Made by a program: the position numbers and the translations under genes. 64,000 nucleotides of DNA from Prevotella sp. (GTDB lineage Bacteria; Bacteroidota; Bacteroidia; Bacteroidales; Bacteroidaceae). The stretch spans positions 124,001 through 188,000 of the forward strand of contig JAFZVV010000007.1 in assembly GCA_017617615.1 (NCBI GenBank), in the 5' to 3' direction. Positions 43,981-53,200 of this stretch are shown here, in pieces (the stretch's first letter is position 1; each line of letters opens with the position of its first letter). The notes beneath the pieces are model-generated. The model saw only the letters and a list, made by a program, of their open reading frames with translations, made no database searches and had not been told where the DNA came from.

Positions 43981-44021
43981 CAACAGCAGTCACACAATTG
44001 TATGTCATGCGACTGCTGTTG
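43981..44021 (-). terminator. Perfect 11-bp inverted repeat at the end of the surface-protein operon
   Basis: CAACAGCAGTC pairs with GACTGCTGTTG across 19 nt, about 60 bp after the last gene of the operon. The following U-run on the minus strand is weak. Confidence 0.55.
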
Positions 44022-44080
44022 TATCATGATTGTCGGATTTCGGGTAGCGGATTAATGCCAGCCCGACATCCCGTTCTCAA

Positions 44081-44260
44081 TTACTCTTCCCAGAGATTGA
44101 ACCTATTGATTTCAGGATCAATACCACCTTCATTGTCGTCACCTCCGTCACCACTAGTTCCCTGGTGTTCGCCATCCATGTCCATACTGACTCCTAAGAT
44201 TGCAGACTCCATCATTGGCAGAGTGATTTCGACTTCCGGCTGAATATATTGCTTTTTCAT
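44081..44260 (-). CDS. Small MKKQYIQP-type peptide
   Basis: 59 aa: MKKQYIQPEVEITLPMMESA, then a Gly/Asp-rich middle (SMDMDGEHQGTSGDGGDDNE) and an end in NRFNLWEE. There is no signal peptide of normal hydrophobicity. Short proteins with an MKKxYxxP start, a Gly-rich middle and a DWE-like end are frequent in Bacteroides and Prevotella and have no known function (from memory). The layout resembles a leader plus core, but no maturation enzyme is adjacent. It is the last gene of the five-gene operon. The longer frame from 44305 begins at the preceding stop and was rejected. Confidence 0.7.
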   Translation of the reverse strand: MKKQYIQPEVEITLPMMESAILGVSMDMDGEHQGTSGDGGDDNEGGIDPEINRFNLWEE

Positions 44261-44304
44261 TGTTCCTATATTAATAATGTTCTTGAATAATCGTTTACAA
44301 TTCA

Positions 44305-45600
44305 TTATTTCACCGTGACTTTCTGGCCATTGATGATATAAATGCCTTTCTCAAGGTTGTTGAGGTCGCCATCGACCTTCACCAGACGGCCCTGGAGGTC
44401 ATAAACAGCATCCACATTGCCCTGTCCGATGGTCACGCCATCGATACCAGTTACCTGCTCATCGTCAACGAAGATGTTGACGTTGGCACTCGAATGACTG
44501 TTTCTATATGCACGATATGCTGCCAGGTCATCCAAGTCGAAATAAGCACGGAATGGCTTCATCTTCGTATTGCCAATGGCAGTATAGAACGTGTTGCCAG
44601 ACATGAACATATAAGGATGTTCCTCGCTGCCCAGTGCACTGATATATTTATAGGTTCCGATGAAACTTCCACCTGTACCGGTTGCCGTAGGTGTGCCATC
44701 TGTAATCTCTGTAATCGTAGCCGGATCAAGTGTGAAAGGCTCAGTAACAGCCGTTTCCACCTTGATCAAATATGGAGTATTTGCTTGGAAAACTTCGGTG
44801 TTATCTGCACCATTTAACGATACAGAAGCAAAATGCAGATTCAGACCTGTAACGTCGTTATTCTTATTCTTAGAAGGTGTGCATCCAGAGAACGTAGCAA
44901 GTTGCACATCACTACCGAAAGCAGTCTTTACTTGGGCAACTGTCATGGAGAGAGGCAGACAGATGGTGTTCCAGTTACCGGCACTTATCGTACGGTTAAC
45001 TTTCACCTTGCCAGTGTAAGCAGCGAATGCTTCATAACCGCCTTCCTTGTTCTCGTCCAAGGTCTTGCACACAACGATATTAAAAGTAAAGGGATCTTGA
45101 GCATAATTATAAGCTGCATTCGCAGCATCTCTTCCTGAAATTAAGAGAGGTGAGGTCACGCCTTCATCACCACAAACAGTAGCTTCACCACCTGCAGCAT
45201 TTGCATCTGCCTCGAGAACAATTTCAATCACGTCTCCAACTACTAAAGATTTTCCCCTAGAATTATTATAAAGGAATTGAAAATGTTGATCACTTGTTTT
45301 TGAAAAAGTAACAGCATAATTTTTATTCTGGACTGAAGACATATAAACACAATAATCATCTTCTTCATCATCATATTTAATGGTGATACCCTCAGGAAGA
45401 AGAAGTTCAAACTGTCCATCCCTTAGACTAACGCCCTCGTCTGGAGCCAATTGGGTCAATTTGAGAACAACCGTAGCAGTTCCTCCTGGCTCGATGTCAA
45501 CATCATCTACAGCAAAGGCATTCGGAAATGAGATATAATTTTGACTCATTCCAAAACTATAGGTTGCCAATGCTAACAAGAATAATAAAAATCTTTTCAT
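44305..45600 (-). CDS. Secreted protein with cohesin-like domain and T9SS-type C-terminus
   Basis: 431 aa. Signal peptide ending SFGMSQ. Residues about 20-170 have the cohesin/carbohydrate-module pattern (DIEPGGTATVVLKLTQLAPD, FELLLPEGITIKYDDEED, VGDVIEIVLEADANAAGG). The middle region (GNWNTICLPLSMTVAQVKTA ... NTPYLIKVETAV) is shared with the two larger proteins upstream. The last 35 residues (VDAVYDLQGRLVKVDGDLNN, LEKGIYIINGQKVTVK) are a T9SS sorting-type ending. It could be the surface-fixed member of a cohesin-dockerin assembly with the dockerin-type proteins beside it. Confidence 0.8.
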   Translation of the reverse strand: MKRFLLFLLALATYSFGMSQNYISFPNAFAVDDVDIEPGGTATVVLKLTQLAPDEGVSLRDGQFELLLPEGITIKYDDEEDDYCVYMSSVQNKNYAVTFSKTSDQHFQFLYNNSRGKSLVVGDVIEIVLEADANAAGGEATVCGDEGVTSPLLISGRDAANAAYNYAQDPFTFNIVVCKTLDENKEGGYEAFAAYTGKVKVNRTISAGNWNTICLPLSMTVAQVKTAFGSDVQLATFSGCTPSKNKNNDVTGLNLHFASVSLNGADNTEVFQANTPYLIKVETAVTEPFTLDPATITEITDGTPTATGTGGSFIGTYKYISALGSEEHPYMFMSGNTFYTAIGNTKMKPFRAYFDLDDLAAYRAYRNSHSSANVNIFVDDEQVTGIDGVTIGQGNVDAVYDLQGRLVKVDGDLNNLEKGIYIINGQKVTVK

Positions 45601-45653
45601 AATCTATAATTTTAATTTATGTTATTATCTATCTTATTCAATTATCTTAAAAA

Positions 45654-46106
45654 TCAATTTTGGTCTACAGGGCCATCATCCTGTCCTCCTTTTATCCAGA
45701 TATTCGTCACATCAGTCACATTATAGCTGACGACAATGGTTTCAGGGGTTCTCAGTTTGAGGGCGATATCTATTGTTGTTGTCACATCAAAAACATTGAC
45801 ATTACTACCGTCTTTATCCACATCAGCAAGTATTGAATAACTCCCCGACAAAGCCATATCAATTATTAGAGTAACATCGAATACATCTATTTTACCATCC
45901 TCATTGACATCACCCAAAAGGGCTGTATTGGTGTTGGTAACTTGATAGTGTTTTGTAGAGGTACTAATATACTCAATACCATCCGCCGATTTCAGTTCGC
46001 CCGCCACGGTCTGCTCTACCCCGTTCTCTACGATGGTAAAACTCGTCTGTGCGGAAACAGCCAACGGCAAGCAGAAAAGACATAGTAAAAGATATAATTT
46101 ATTCAT
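45654..46106 (-). CDS. Small secreted protein built around dockerin-type repeats
   Basis: 150 aa from MNKLYLLLCLFCLPLAVSAQ. About 45 residues of beta sequence come first, followed by two calcium-type dockerin repeats: GDVNEDGKIDVFDVTLIIDM and ADVDKDGSNVNVFDVTTTID. There is no other enzymatic domain, so the protein is essentially an exported dockerin module with a C-terminal tail. It overlaps the end of the preceding gene by 8 bp. The frame extends upstream into that gene, so the signal-peptide ATG was chosen. Confidence 0.82.
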   Translation of the reverse strand: MNKLYLLLCLFCLPLAVSAQTSFTIVENGVEQTVAGELKSADGIEYISTSTKHYQVTNTNTALLGDVNEDGKIDVFDVTLIIDMALSGSYSILADVDKDGSNVNVFDVTTTIDIALKLRTPETIVVSYNVTDVTNIWIKGGQDDGPVDQN

Positions 46107-47469
46107 CGTTTCCTCCTTCCTGTATTGGTTCGTCGAAATCAAGGGTAAGCGCCTCATTGACACTACCTGCAGGGAGTTCCAGCCATGCCTTGTTGGCTTT
46201 CATCACTGTATTGGCATTCTTAAAGAATCCCAGACGCCCTGAACTGGAACCCACACCAAGTACATACACTACACCTTGATCAAATGTAGTGGTGTTGTGC
46301 AAGTCGATTTGGGCATCATATATGTTTGAGATATTATTAGATAACCTGCTGTACTGATAAGCAAACGGGGCATCTTCGTTCTGGAAATATGTGCCCTTAA
46401 GCAGGTTCGTGCCCGTGTAATTAGTGGCAGAAGAGGCGGCTGGGGCATATTGGGCTGGAGAAGATTTGCTATCACCCAAGTTTGAGACAGTACGTAAAGC
46501 GCTGCAAAGGGGTGCCTCACTGGTAATAAGATTAAGGTAACAAGCAGTTGGATCGTTAGATGCACATTCCAGAACAACGGGCGTACCAGCCGGAATGGTT
46601 CCTTCTATTCTTTCCTTTACTACCTTCACCGTTCCATCCTCTTGATTTTCCACTCCTGTGATAACATAGGCATTGAGCACATCACCACCGAGTGTATAGG
46701 CGAAAGGTACATACATCGTGGTGTAGTATTTTCCTTTATACTCCAAGGTTGCCTTCACATTCAGTTTGGTAACTTCCTCAAAAAACCATTGGTCATTGTT
46801 GGAATTGCCTGAAGTGTTAAAGGAGAAAAGGCCATTGTTATTCAAGAAATAATTGGTTCCCAAAGTGGCGTTATTCTTGAATGTACTTTTCCCAAGCGCA
46901 AATTTCAAAGAATTATAATCAATATTCTCCACATCGTAAGCCTTGATTACAACAGATACTTTTGAATTATTGCTTCCACTAACATTACTAACCGTAGCGT
47001 AGATGTTCTTAAAAATCATTCTCACACTCATCTCATACACTCCGGTTGTCAAAGTCAGCAAACTTGTCCCCTGTCCCATGATATCATAATTAGAACCGCT
47101 GATTTTTTTCATATAAATAATCGTTGACGGATCTATTCCCTCTGCATCATCCACCAAGTGGATGCCATTCTTCAAGAAATTCTCTGCCCCTTTAACAATT
47201 ACAGGCTTTACTGTACTAGAATGTTCCACAAGGTTAGACAATCCTCCACATATCTGCTGGCTGTTATTGAAATGGCTGTCAGCTGATCCACCAAAAAGGA
47301 ACTGGTAACTGAATTTATCGTTAGCCATACTAATATAGAGGTCTTTGCCTTCAGAATTTTGCACAGCACTACTTACCCTATAGTAGCCAGCACCTTGGAG
47401 CTGTGCCATCGAAGGTAGACAGCACAACCACAAAAGAGCATAGAAAATATATTGATGCTTTTTCATCAC
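46099..47469 (-). CDS. Secreted protein, operon member, function unknown
   Basis: 456 aa with signal peptide MKKHQYIFYALLWLCCLPSM (first or second Met). It opens with GAGYYRVSSAVQNSEGKDLY, like the start of the 610-aa protein upstream (EKGYYTIKNNGNGNYINV). Its middle segment YYTTMYVPFAYTLGGDVLNA ... IPAGTPVVLE matches that protein and the cohesin-like protein. It has no dockerin repeat or recognisable sorting end itself, but the next gene, overlapping by 8 bp, encodes a stand-alone dockerin-type protein. Confidence 0.75.
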   Translation of the reverse strand: MMKKHQYIFYALLWLCCLPSMAQLQGAGYYRVSSAVQNSEGKDLYISMANDKFSYQFLFGGSADSHFNNSQQICGGLSNLVEHSSTVKPVIVKGAENFLKNGIHLVDDAEGIDPSTIIYMKKISGSNYDIMGQGTSLLTLTTGVYEMSVRMIFKNIYATVSNVSGSNNSKVSVVIKAYDVENIDYNSLKFALGKSTFKNNATLGTNYFLNNNGLFSFNTSGNSNNDQWFFEEVTKLNVKATLEYKGKYYTTMYVPFAYTLGGDVLNAYVITGVENQEDGTVKVVKERIEGTIPAGTPVVLECASNDPTACYLNLITSEAPLCSALRTVSNLGDSKSSPAQYAPAASSATNYTGTNLLKGTYFQNEDAPFAYQYSRLSNNISNIYDAQIDLHNTTTFDQGVVYVLGVGSSSGRLGFFKNANTVMKANKAWLELPAGSVNEALTLDFDEPIQEGGNDE

Positions 47470-47480
47470 TCGATAAATAA

Positions 47481-49313
47481 TTATTGTTGTGTGGGTAATA
47501 TGATATCTATCAACTCAGTAACGTCAAACACGTTAATTTTGCCATCCCCATCGACATCCGCCACATCATAATCATATACCTTCTCGTATTGACGAGGAGT
47601 AGTTTCCAAAATAATATCAATCAAAGCGGTCACATCAAATACATTAACGTTTCCATCCCTGTCGATATCCGGCCAGACAGGAAGTTTCACGGGGTCTTTT
47701 TCATCAATGATGAAAGCCTCGTTAGCATTTACCTTCTCCCAGATATCATGGAATCCAAGAATATTGTCTCCCGGATTTCCCATACCGAGCACACGGAGAT
47801 TCGGATCAATCAAGTTTCCTTCTTCATCTTCAAGAAGCAGGTCATCGCCAGAAATCCCGAAGAAATACTTGTTGTTCACCGTTCCGGCATTCCTCAACAT
47901 TAGGTGCTCGTATTGGGCTATGTTCTCTGCATAGAAGGTGCTATTCTCTCCTAACAAGCCTTTGGCCATATCAAAGAGGGTCTCCATTATCGGGGTCTTG
48001 ATTTGATATTCGTTGATGAGGTAATCGGGACCTACCAGCAAATTCCCCTCCGGCACAGTGCCTGAAGCAGTTGAGGGTTCCAACTTTGCCGACGTCTCCG
48101 TAGACATCAGCAACACGGGCGTCTGTGCGGGGATGACGCCCTCGAACTCGGTCAGGCCTGCCAATCCGCCTTTCTGCAAAGCCTTGATGTCGGTCACGGC
48201 GTATGCCTTACAGCCATCGGGTACCTCATAGCCGAAGTCGGCATAGAAGGTGGTGAAGTATTCTTTCTTACCTTGATATACCGTGCGGTAGATGCCTGCA
48301 TCAAACGTCTTCGTGAAGGTCTCGCATGGCTTAACTGTCCAAATGGTGCTGGGATCGTTTTCTTGGATTTTCACATTACCCTGGCTGATGAAGTCAACAT
48401 TGTTGCCATCGGCCACGATATAGTAGCGGAAATTGGGATGGATATTCTCAATCCGGTCAAAATATTTCGAGTAGTCACCCAATTTGGCGAGGTATTCCTG
48501 GGCGGTAGGACTGGCCTTCACCCGCTCCCAGTACATCATCACCGACTCGTAGGCAAAGTTCCACACATTGCCCTCGTTGGTGAGCACATCATCGTAGAAC
48601 TGAAGGATGGCATCATTGTTACCAGCCTCTGGCTCTGTCAGCCCACTGCTGGCACCACCCATTCTCTCCCACACGTCGTGGATATAATAGGGCTTGAGGA
48701 TACCGGTGCCGCGGCCATCGAGTTTCTTGAGCACCTTCTTTATCACCTCATTGATCTTGTCTTCAAGCTTCGGGAGTTTCTCCCGTATCTCGGTCTCGTG
48801 GTCGGCATAGAATTCCACCACCGGCTGCATGCTCGGGGTCTTGCCGTAGATGCGGTACTGATCCGTTCCGGCAGGCTCCAGATAGAGGTTATAGTCGAAA
48901 CACTCATGGAACTTGTCGAGTATCTCACCCACGCCATTGGCACCAAACAACTCACCCTCTCCCTCAAGCTGCAGTTTCTTGACGACGACATCCACAATCT
49001 CATCGACATATTTCATGCCACGTACGGCATAGCCCGGAAGATCCACACCCTGCGAGCGGAGGGTGGTCACTTTATAGTCGTCCTCCTCACCATCACCGAC
49101 ATTCATTGTTTTCTGTGTATTGGCCTGGATAAGATAGACGGTTCCCGGAAGAGAAGTGTTATCGGAAGCGAACCCAACGGTTCTGCGCCCGAGTACATTG
49201 ATGTAGTTCCCATTCCCATTGTTCTTGATGGTGTAGTAGCCCTTCTCAACCTGAGCCTGGACACCCATCACCGCGAACATGGCGAGCAATAGCGATAAAA
49301 TAGTTTTTCTCAT
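47481..49313 (-). CDS. Large secreted protein with C-terminal dockerin-type repeats
   Basis: 610 aa. Signal peptide ending MGVQAQ. An N-terminal domain of a possible beta-trefoil type (VEKGYYTIKNNGNGNYINVL) is followed by a helical region and then the shared beta domain (YFTTFYADFGYEVPDGCKAY ... VIPAQTPVLLMS). The C-terminal 65 residues hold two dockerin repeats (DIDRDGNVNVFDVTALIDII and ADVDGDGKINVFDVTELIDI). It is the first gene of the operon and has a consensus promoter with an inverted repeat over the start point. Confidence 0.82.
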   Translation of the reverse strand: MRKTILSLLLAMFAVMGVQAQVEKGYYTIKNNGNGNYINVLGRRTVGFASDNTSLPGTVYLIQANTQKTMNVGDGEEDDYKVTTLRSQGVDLPGYAVRGMKYVDEIVDVVVKKLQLEGEGELFGANGVGEILDKFHECFDYNLYLEPAGTDQYRIYGKTPSMQPVVEFYADHETEIREKLPKLEDKINEVIKKVLKKLDGRGTGILKPYYIHDVWERMGGASSGLTEPEAGNNDAILQFYDDVLTNEGNVWNFAYESVMMYWERVKASPTAQEYLAKLGDYSKYFDRIENIHPNFRYYIVADGNNVDFISQGNVKIQENDPSTIWTVKPCETFTKTFDAGIYRTVYQGKKEYFTTFYADFGYEVPDGCKAYAVTDIKALQKGGLAGLTEFEGVIPAQTPVLLMSTETSAKLEPSTASGTVPEGNLLVGPDYLINEYQIKTPIMETLFDMAKGLLGENSTFYAENIAQYEHLMLRNAGTVNNKYFFGISGDDLLLEDEEGNLIDPNLRVLGMGNPGDNILGFHDIWEKVNANEAFIIDEKDPVKLPVWPDIDRDGNVNVFDVTALIDIILETTPRQYEKVYDYDVADVDGDGKINVFDVTELIDIILPTQQ

Positions 49314-49336
49314 GATATATTACGGTTTTGATTATG

Positions 49337-49379
49337 TTGCCAAGTATTTTACATTTATATATGTATTTTATCTTGGCAA
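49337..49379. promoter_or_regulatory. Inverted repeat over the operon start point
   Basis: TTGCCAAG at 49337-49344 and CTTGGCAA at 49372-49379. The right arm overlaps the -7 box and predicted start of the minus-strand promoter, so a bound regulator would block initiation. Confidence 0.5.
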
Positions 49380-49384
49380 AAGTA
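49377..49384 (-). promoter_or_regulatory. Promoter of the secreted-protein operon
   Basis: Minus-strand TACTTTTG fits the -7 box. The predicted start near 49370 gives a leader of about 57 nt. Confidence 0.6.
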
Positions 49385-49469
49385 GTCATTTTTCCCCAAG
49401 TCCACAAATTTTCAAACAAAAAAATAGGAAATAATCTACTGAAGATTGGTTTTTCGCTTAAATATTCAC

Positions 49470-49477
49470 TATTTTTG
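49470..49477 (+). promoter_or_regulatory. Promoter of kdsB
   Basis: TATTTTTG, a perfect -7 box 18 bp before the start codon; the leader is very short. Confidence 0.6.
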
Positions 49478-49494
49478 CCGAAAAAAAACAAGAA

Positions 49495-50244
49495 ATGAGA
49501 TTTATCGGAATTATCCCTGCCAGGTATGCGTCGACACGCTTCCCCGGCAAACCACTCGCCATCCTCGGTGGCAAGACCGTGATAGAACGGGTGTATGAAC
49601 AGGTGTCGGGCGTGCTCGAAGAAACCTATGTAGCGACCGACGACGAGCGGATATACAAAGCCGTGCAGTCGTTTGGCGGAAAGGTGGTGATGACCTCGCC
49701 CGACCACAAGAGCGGCACCGACCGCATAGCCGAAGCAGTACGGAAAATCGGGGGCGACTACGACGTGGTGGTGAACGTGCAGGGCGACGAGCCGTTCATC
49801 CGTCCGGCACAAATCGAATCATTATGCCAATGCTTCGACGACCCGACGACGCAGATTGCCACGCTGGGCAAGCCTTTTGCCGACATCGATGCCGCTGACA
49901 ACCCCAACTCGCCGAAAATCGTCACCGACAACCGCGGATTCGCGCTCTATTTCAGTCGCAGCGTCATACCCTTCGTGCGTGGCGTGGACCATGCGGAGTG
50001 GATGGAGCACTACCCTTTCCTGAAACATCTTGGACTGTATGCTTACCGTGCCACGGTACTCCAGGAGGTGACTCGCCTTCCACAGTCGTCACTGGAGAAA
50101 GCCGAGAGCTTAGAACAACTGCGGTGGTTGCAGAACGGCTACCGCATCCGCGTCGCCATCACCGACTTCGAGACCGTGGGCATCGACACCCCCGAAGACC
50201 TGGAACGGGCAGAACAATGGCTAAAAGCCCAGAATAGCATATAG
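49495..50244 (+). CDS. kdsB: 3-deoxy-manno-octulosonate cytidylyltransferase
   Basis: 249 aa. N-terminal nucleotide-binding motif IIPARYASTRFPGKPLAIL, later VVNVQGDEPFIRPAQIESL and FETVGIDTPEDLERAEQWL. It activates KDO with CTP for lipopolysaccharide core synthesis, confirming a Gram-negative envelope. It is monocistronic and converges on sbcC, with only 18 bp between the stops. Confidence 0.96.
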   Translation: MRFIGIIPARYASTRFPGKPLAILGGKTVIERVYEQVSGVLEETYVATDDERIYKAVQSFGGKVVMTSPDHKSGTDRIAEAVRKIGGDYDVVVNVQGDEPFIRPAQIESLCQCFDDPTTQIATLGKPFADIDAADNPNSPKIVTDNRGFALYFSRSVIPFVRGVDHAEWMEHYPFLKHLGLYAYRATVLQEVTRLPQSSLEKAESLEQLRWLQNGYRIRVAITDFETVGIDTPEDLERAEQWLKAQNSI

Positions 50245-50262
50245 GACATCCCAAATCATTCT

Positions 50263-53200
50263 CTATACCTTCACCACCTCGACTTCGCTCCTCACAGGGT
50301 CTATGCGCCGCACCTGTATCTGGGTGTGGATGCGGTCGTTGAGCGCATCCACATGACTGATAACCCCTACCCTGCGGCCTCCCAACTGGTGGAGCCGCTC
50401 AAGGGTGTCCATCACCGCGTTGAGACAATCCTCGTCGAGTGAACCGAAGCCCTCGTCGATAAAGAGCGTGTCGATATTCGCCTGGTTGACGTTGAGTTGC
50501 GAGAGCGCCAGCGCCAACGACAGCGACACCATGAAACTCTCGCCTCCTGAGATGACCTTCACAAACTGCGGCGACTGGTTGCAGAACCTGTCGCGCACGA
50601 GGATGGTGAGCTCGCCCGGGTCGCACACCAACTCGTAGCGGTCGGTGAACTGACGCAGGTAGATGTTGGCATGACTGAGCAGGTGGGCGAGGATGAAACT
50701 CTGGGCGATACGACTGAAACGTGTGCCGTCGGTACTGCCAAACTCCTTGTTGAATCGTTCCCAACGCTCTTTCTCCTCCTTGCTGCGCCCGCATTCGCTG
50801 ATGGCCGCTGCCGCCTGCGTCCTGCGATGGGCGTCATCGTCGAGTTCCTGCCGCAACTGCCCCATCTGGAGCAGCTGCTGTTCCCTGGCTTTCTTCTTTT
50901 CCTCGATAGAAGCAGTGAGGCTGTCGAGGGTATCCTCCGCTGTCATCTCCGGACGGTTGGCAAGATGGTTCTCGAGTTGTCGCTGCAGGTTATACAAAGC
51001 CCCTTGTCGCTGTAAGAGCATGTCTTCCACCACCTTATGCTCACTCGCCAAGCGCTGGATATCCTCATCGGCTATCGCCGACAAAGCCATGAGCCTCTCC
51101 ATAGTCAGTGCAGCGTGCGAAGCCAGGAAGGCATCCACCTGTCGGCGCTTGGTATCCATCGCCGCCTCGTTGGTCTGAAGTGCTGTCTTCCATGCCGTGA
51201 GTTGGTTGGAGAAAGTCACCCACCTCTGCTGGAGCACAGACGGGTCACCCGGCTTCTCCGGAATTTCCGGGGTTTCCGGAATTTCCGGATTCTCCAGTGA
51301 AAGCATCGGGACGATGCTTTCTTGAGTATGATTGATGGCATCAAGTACCATCTGGCGATTCTCTGTTTGCTGGATAAGTTTTTGCTGGGTTTTCTGCTGT
51401 TTGTCGTATTGGGCGGCATCATCTTCCAAACGGCTGATGAAGTTTTGGTGGTCGTTGTCCCATAACACGCGCCAGTCGTCATAGATGATGAGGTCATCGA
51501 GTTCACCGAGCGTAGTTGTGGTCATGGTCTTCAACTCCTCTATCTGTCCCTCAAGTGAACGGATATTATTCTGCTCTTCGGTGATTTGGGCTTCTGCTGC
51601 CATAGTGGCATGGTGTGCTTTTGTTGAAGAAGCAACGAGGCGGTCTTTGCGCTGATGCAATTCATCCATCTCCTTATTGAGCAAGTTGAGGGCATCGAGC
51701 CGCTGCTTCATATCCTCCCAAACCTTGGCATGGACTTTTTTCTGCTGTTCCAACGCCAGATTGACGGCTTCGGTAATAATAGGGGCGTCGACCGTCATGC
51801 CCGTTTTTTCCAAAAGCGCCTTCGTTGCGGCATGCTGCAATTCAAAGTCTGCATTTTTCTTCTCCCATTGGACCTTTGCCTCCGACACCTTACGCTCCAA
51901 ATCCTGGGTCTGTTTCCTGTTCGCCTTCAGTATCGCCTTTGCGTCCTGCAACACCTTCTCTGCTGCATTGCGCTCGTCGACTATGGGTTTGATGATGGTC
52001 TCATAGTCGGGGTCAGGCACATGGTCGTGCTCCACCTTGCTCAAGCAGAGCGGACATAGTTCGCCCTTCCTCAGCATGGCCCTTGCCATCCTGAAACTAT
52101 CTTCGAGCGAGTTTTTCCACCGGTCGCAGACATCCCTTGCCCTATCGAAGTCGTGCTGCGCCACCCTCACCCTCTCATCAAGCGCTGGCACCTCTTTTTC
52201 CAGCCGTTCCTTCTCGTCGAGCAAGGTTTTATAGGCTTTCTCCGCCTCTATGTTCTGCTGCGTGCAGTTGGCAAGGAGCTGTACGGCAGCGACCGCCCTG
52301 TCGGTATCGAGCACAGCGCTGTTGAGCCGCTCTTGATCGGCATGGAGTTGTTGGGGATTCATCAGTCTCCGCTCCTCCTCCTTGTCCGTCAGCGCTTGCG
52401 CCACGGCGGTCTGTTGTTCGGTCAGCGACTGCTCCAGGGCAAGGCACTCCTCCTTCTTCTTCTCCTTTTCGGGAAGAAGTCTCGTGGCCTCATCTCTTGC
52501 CTTTGTCTTTTGGTAGACAGACTTCTCGGCGACAATCACGCCACGCAATTTCTCGGCAATGGCTTTCGTCTCGCGGTACATCGGTACAAACCGCTGTTTC
52601 CCATCAATCCATTGCCCGATGTCATCGAGCAGGCGCATCTCCTTGTCGTGGTGCTGTTCTAACGACACCTTGGCATGACACAATGCGACATATTGCCGTT
52701 GCTTGTCTACCACCTGAGCGGAGAGGCTGTCGACCTTCTTGCGTGCCGTCTCCATCTCGGAGAGCCAGCCACGAGGCTGCACGGTGGCAGCGTGGTCGAC
52801 GAGGGTTTGTCGCTCTTCCTGATAGCGGGGCTCTGCCATCGTGGCTTTCGCCTCGGCGATGCGTCGACTGTGCTCGAGGATATCCTTGTCGAGGCGCTGC
52901 CGGTGTGTGAGCCATTCGCTCTTTGCCGAGAGCGACTGGATTTCCTTCTCCTGCGAAGCACGGTCTTCTTCCAACTGCTGCAAGGCAGCCTTCTTCCCGT
53001 CTATCTGCTCGTCGGAGAGCAGGGTGATGCTGTCGGCAACAGCCTTCAGCCGCTCATAATCCGCACGTTTCTCGCTGCACACCGACGCTATTTTCTTGCT
53101 GATTTCGGAATACAGCTCAGTGCCGGTGAGCCGCTCGAGGATTTCAGACTTCTCCTTCGACGTGCTCTGGATGAAACGCGTGAACTCTCCCTGAGCGAGC

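Larger units (their letters stand above)
43716..44080. other. Intergenic region made of the ATTCATG array and an end-of-operon hairpin
   Basis: 365 bp between the GxxExxY gene and the small-peptide gene. Apart from the array and the hairpin at 43981-44021 it contains no accepted gene. No clear -7 box for the GxxExxY gene was found; the nearest match (TAATTTG near 43770) has the wrong spacing. Confidence 0.6.

Noticed and set aside
43653..44243. 196-codon plus-strand frame across the ATTCATG array
   Set aside because: It is open because the repeat length is a multiple of three; it overlaps the end of the GxxExxY gene and the small-peptide gene on the other strand and has no protein features outside the repeat.
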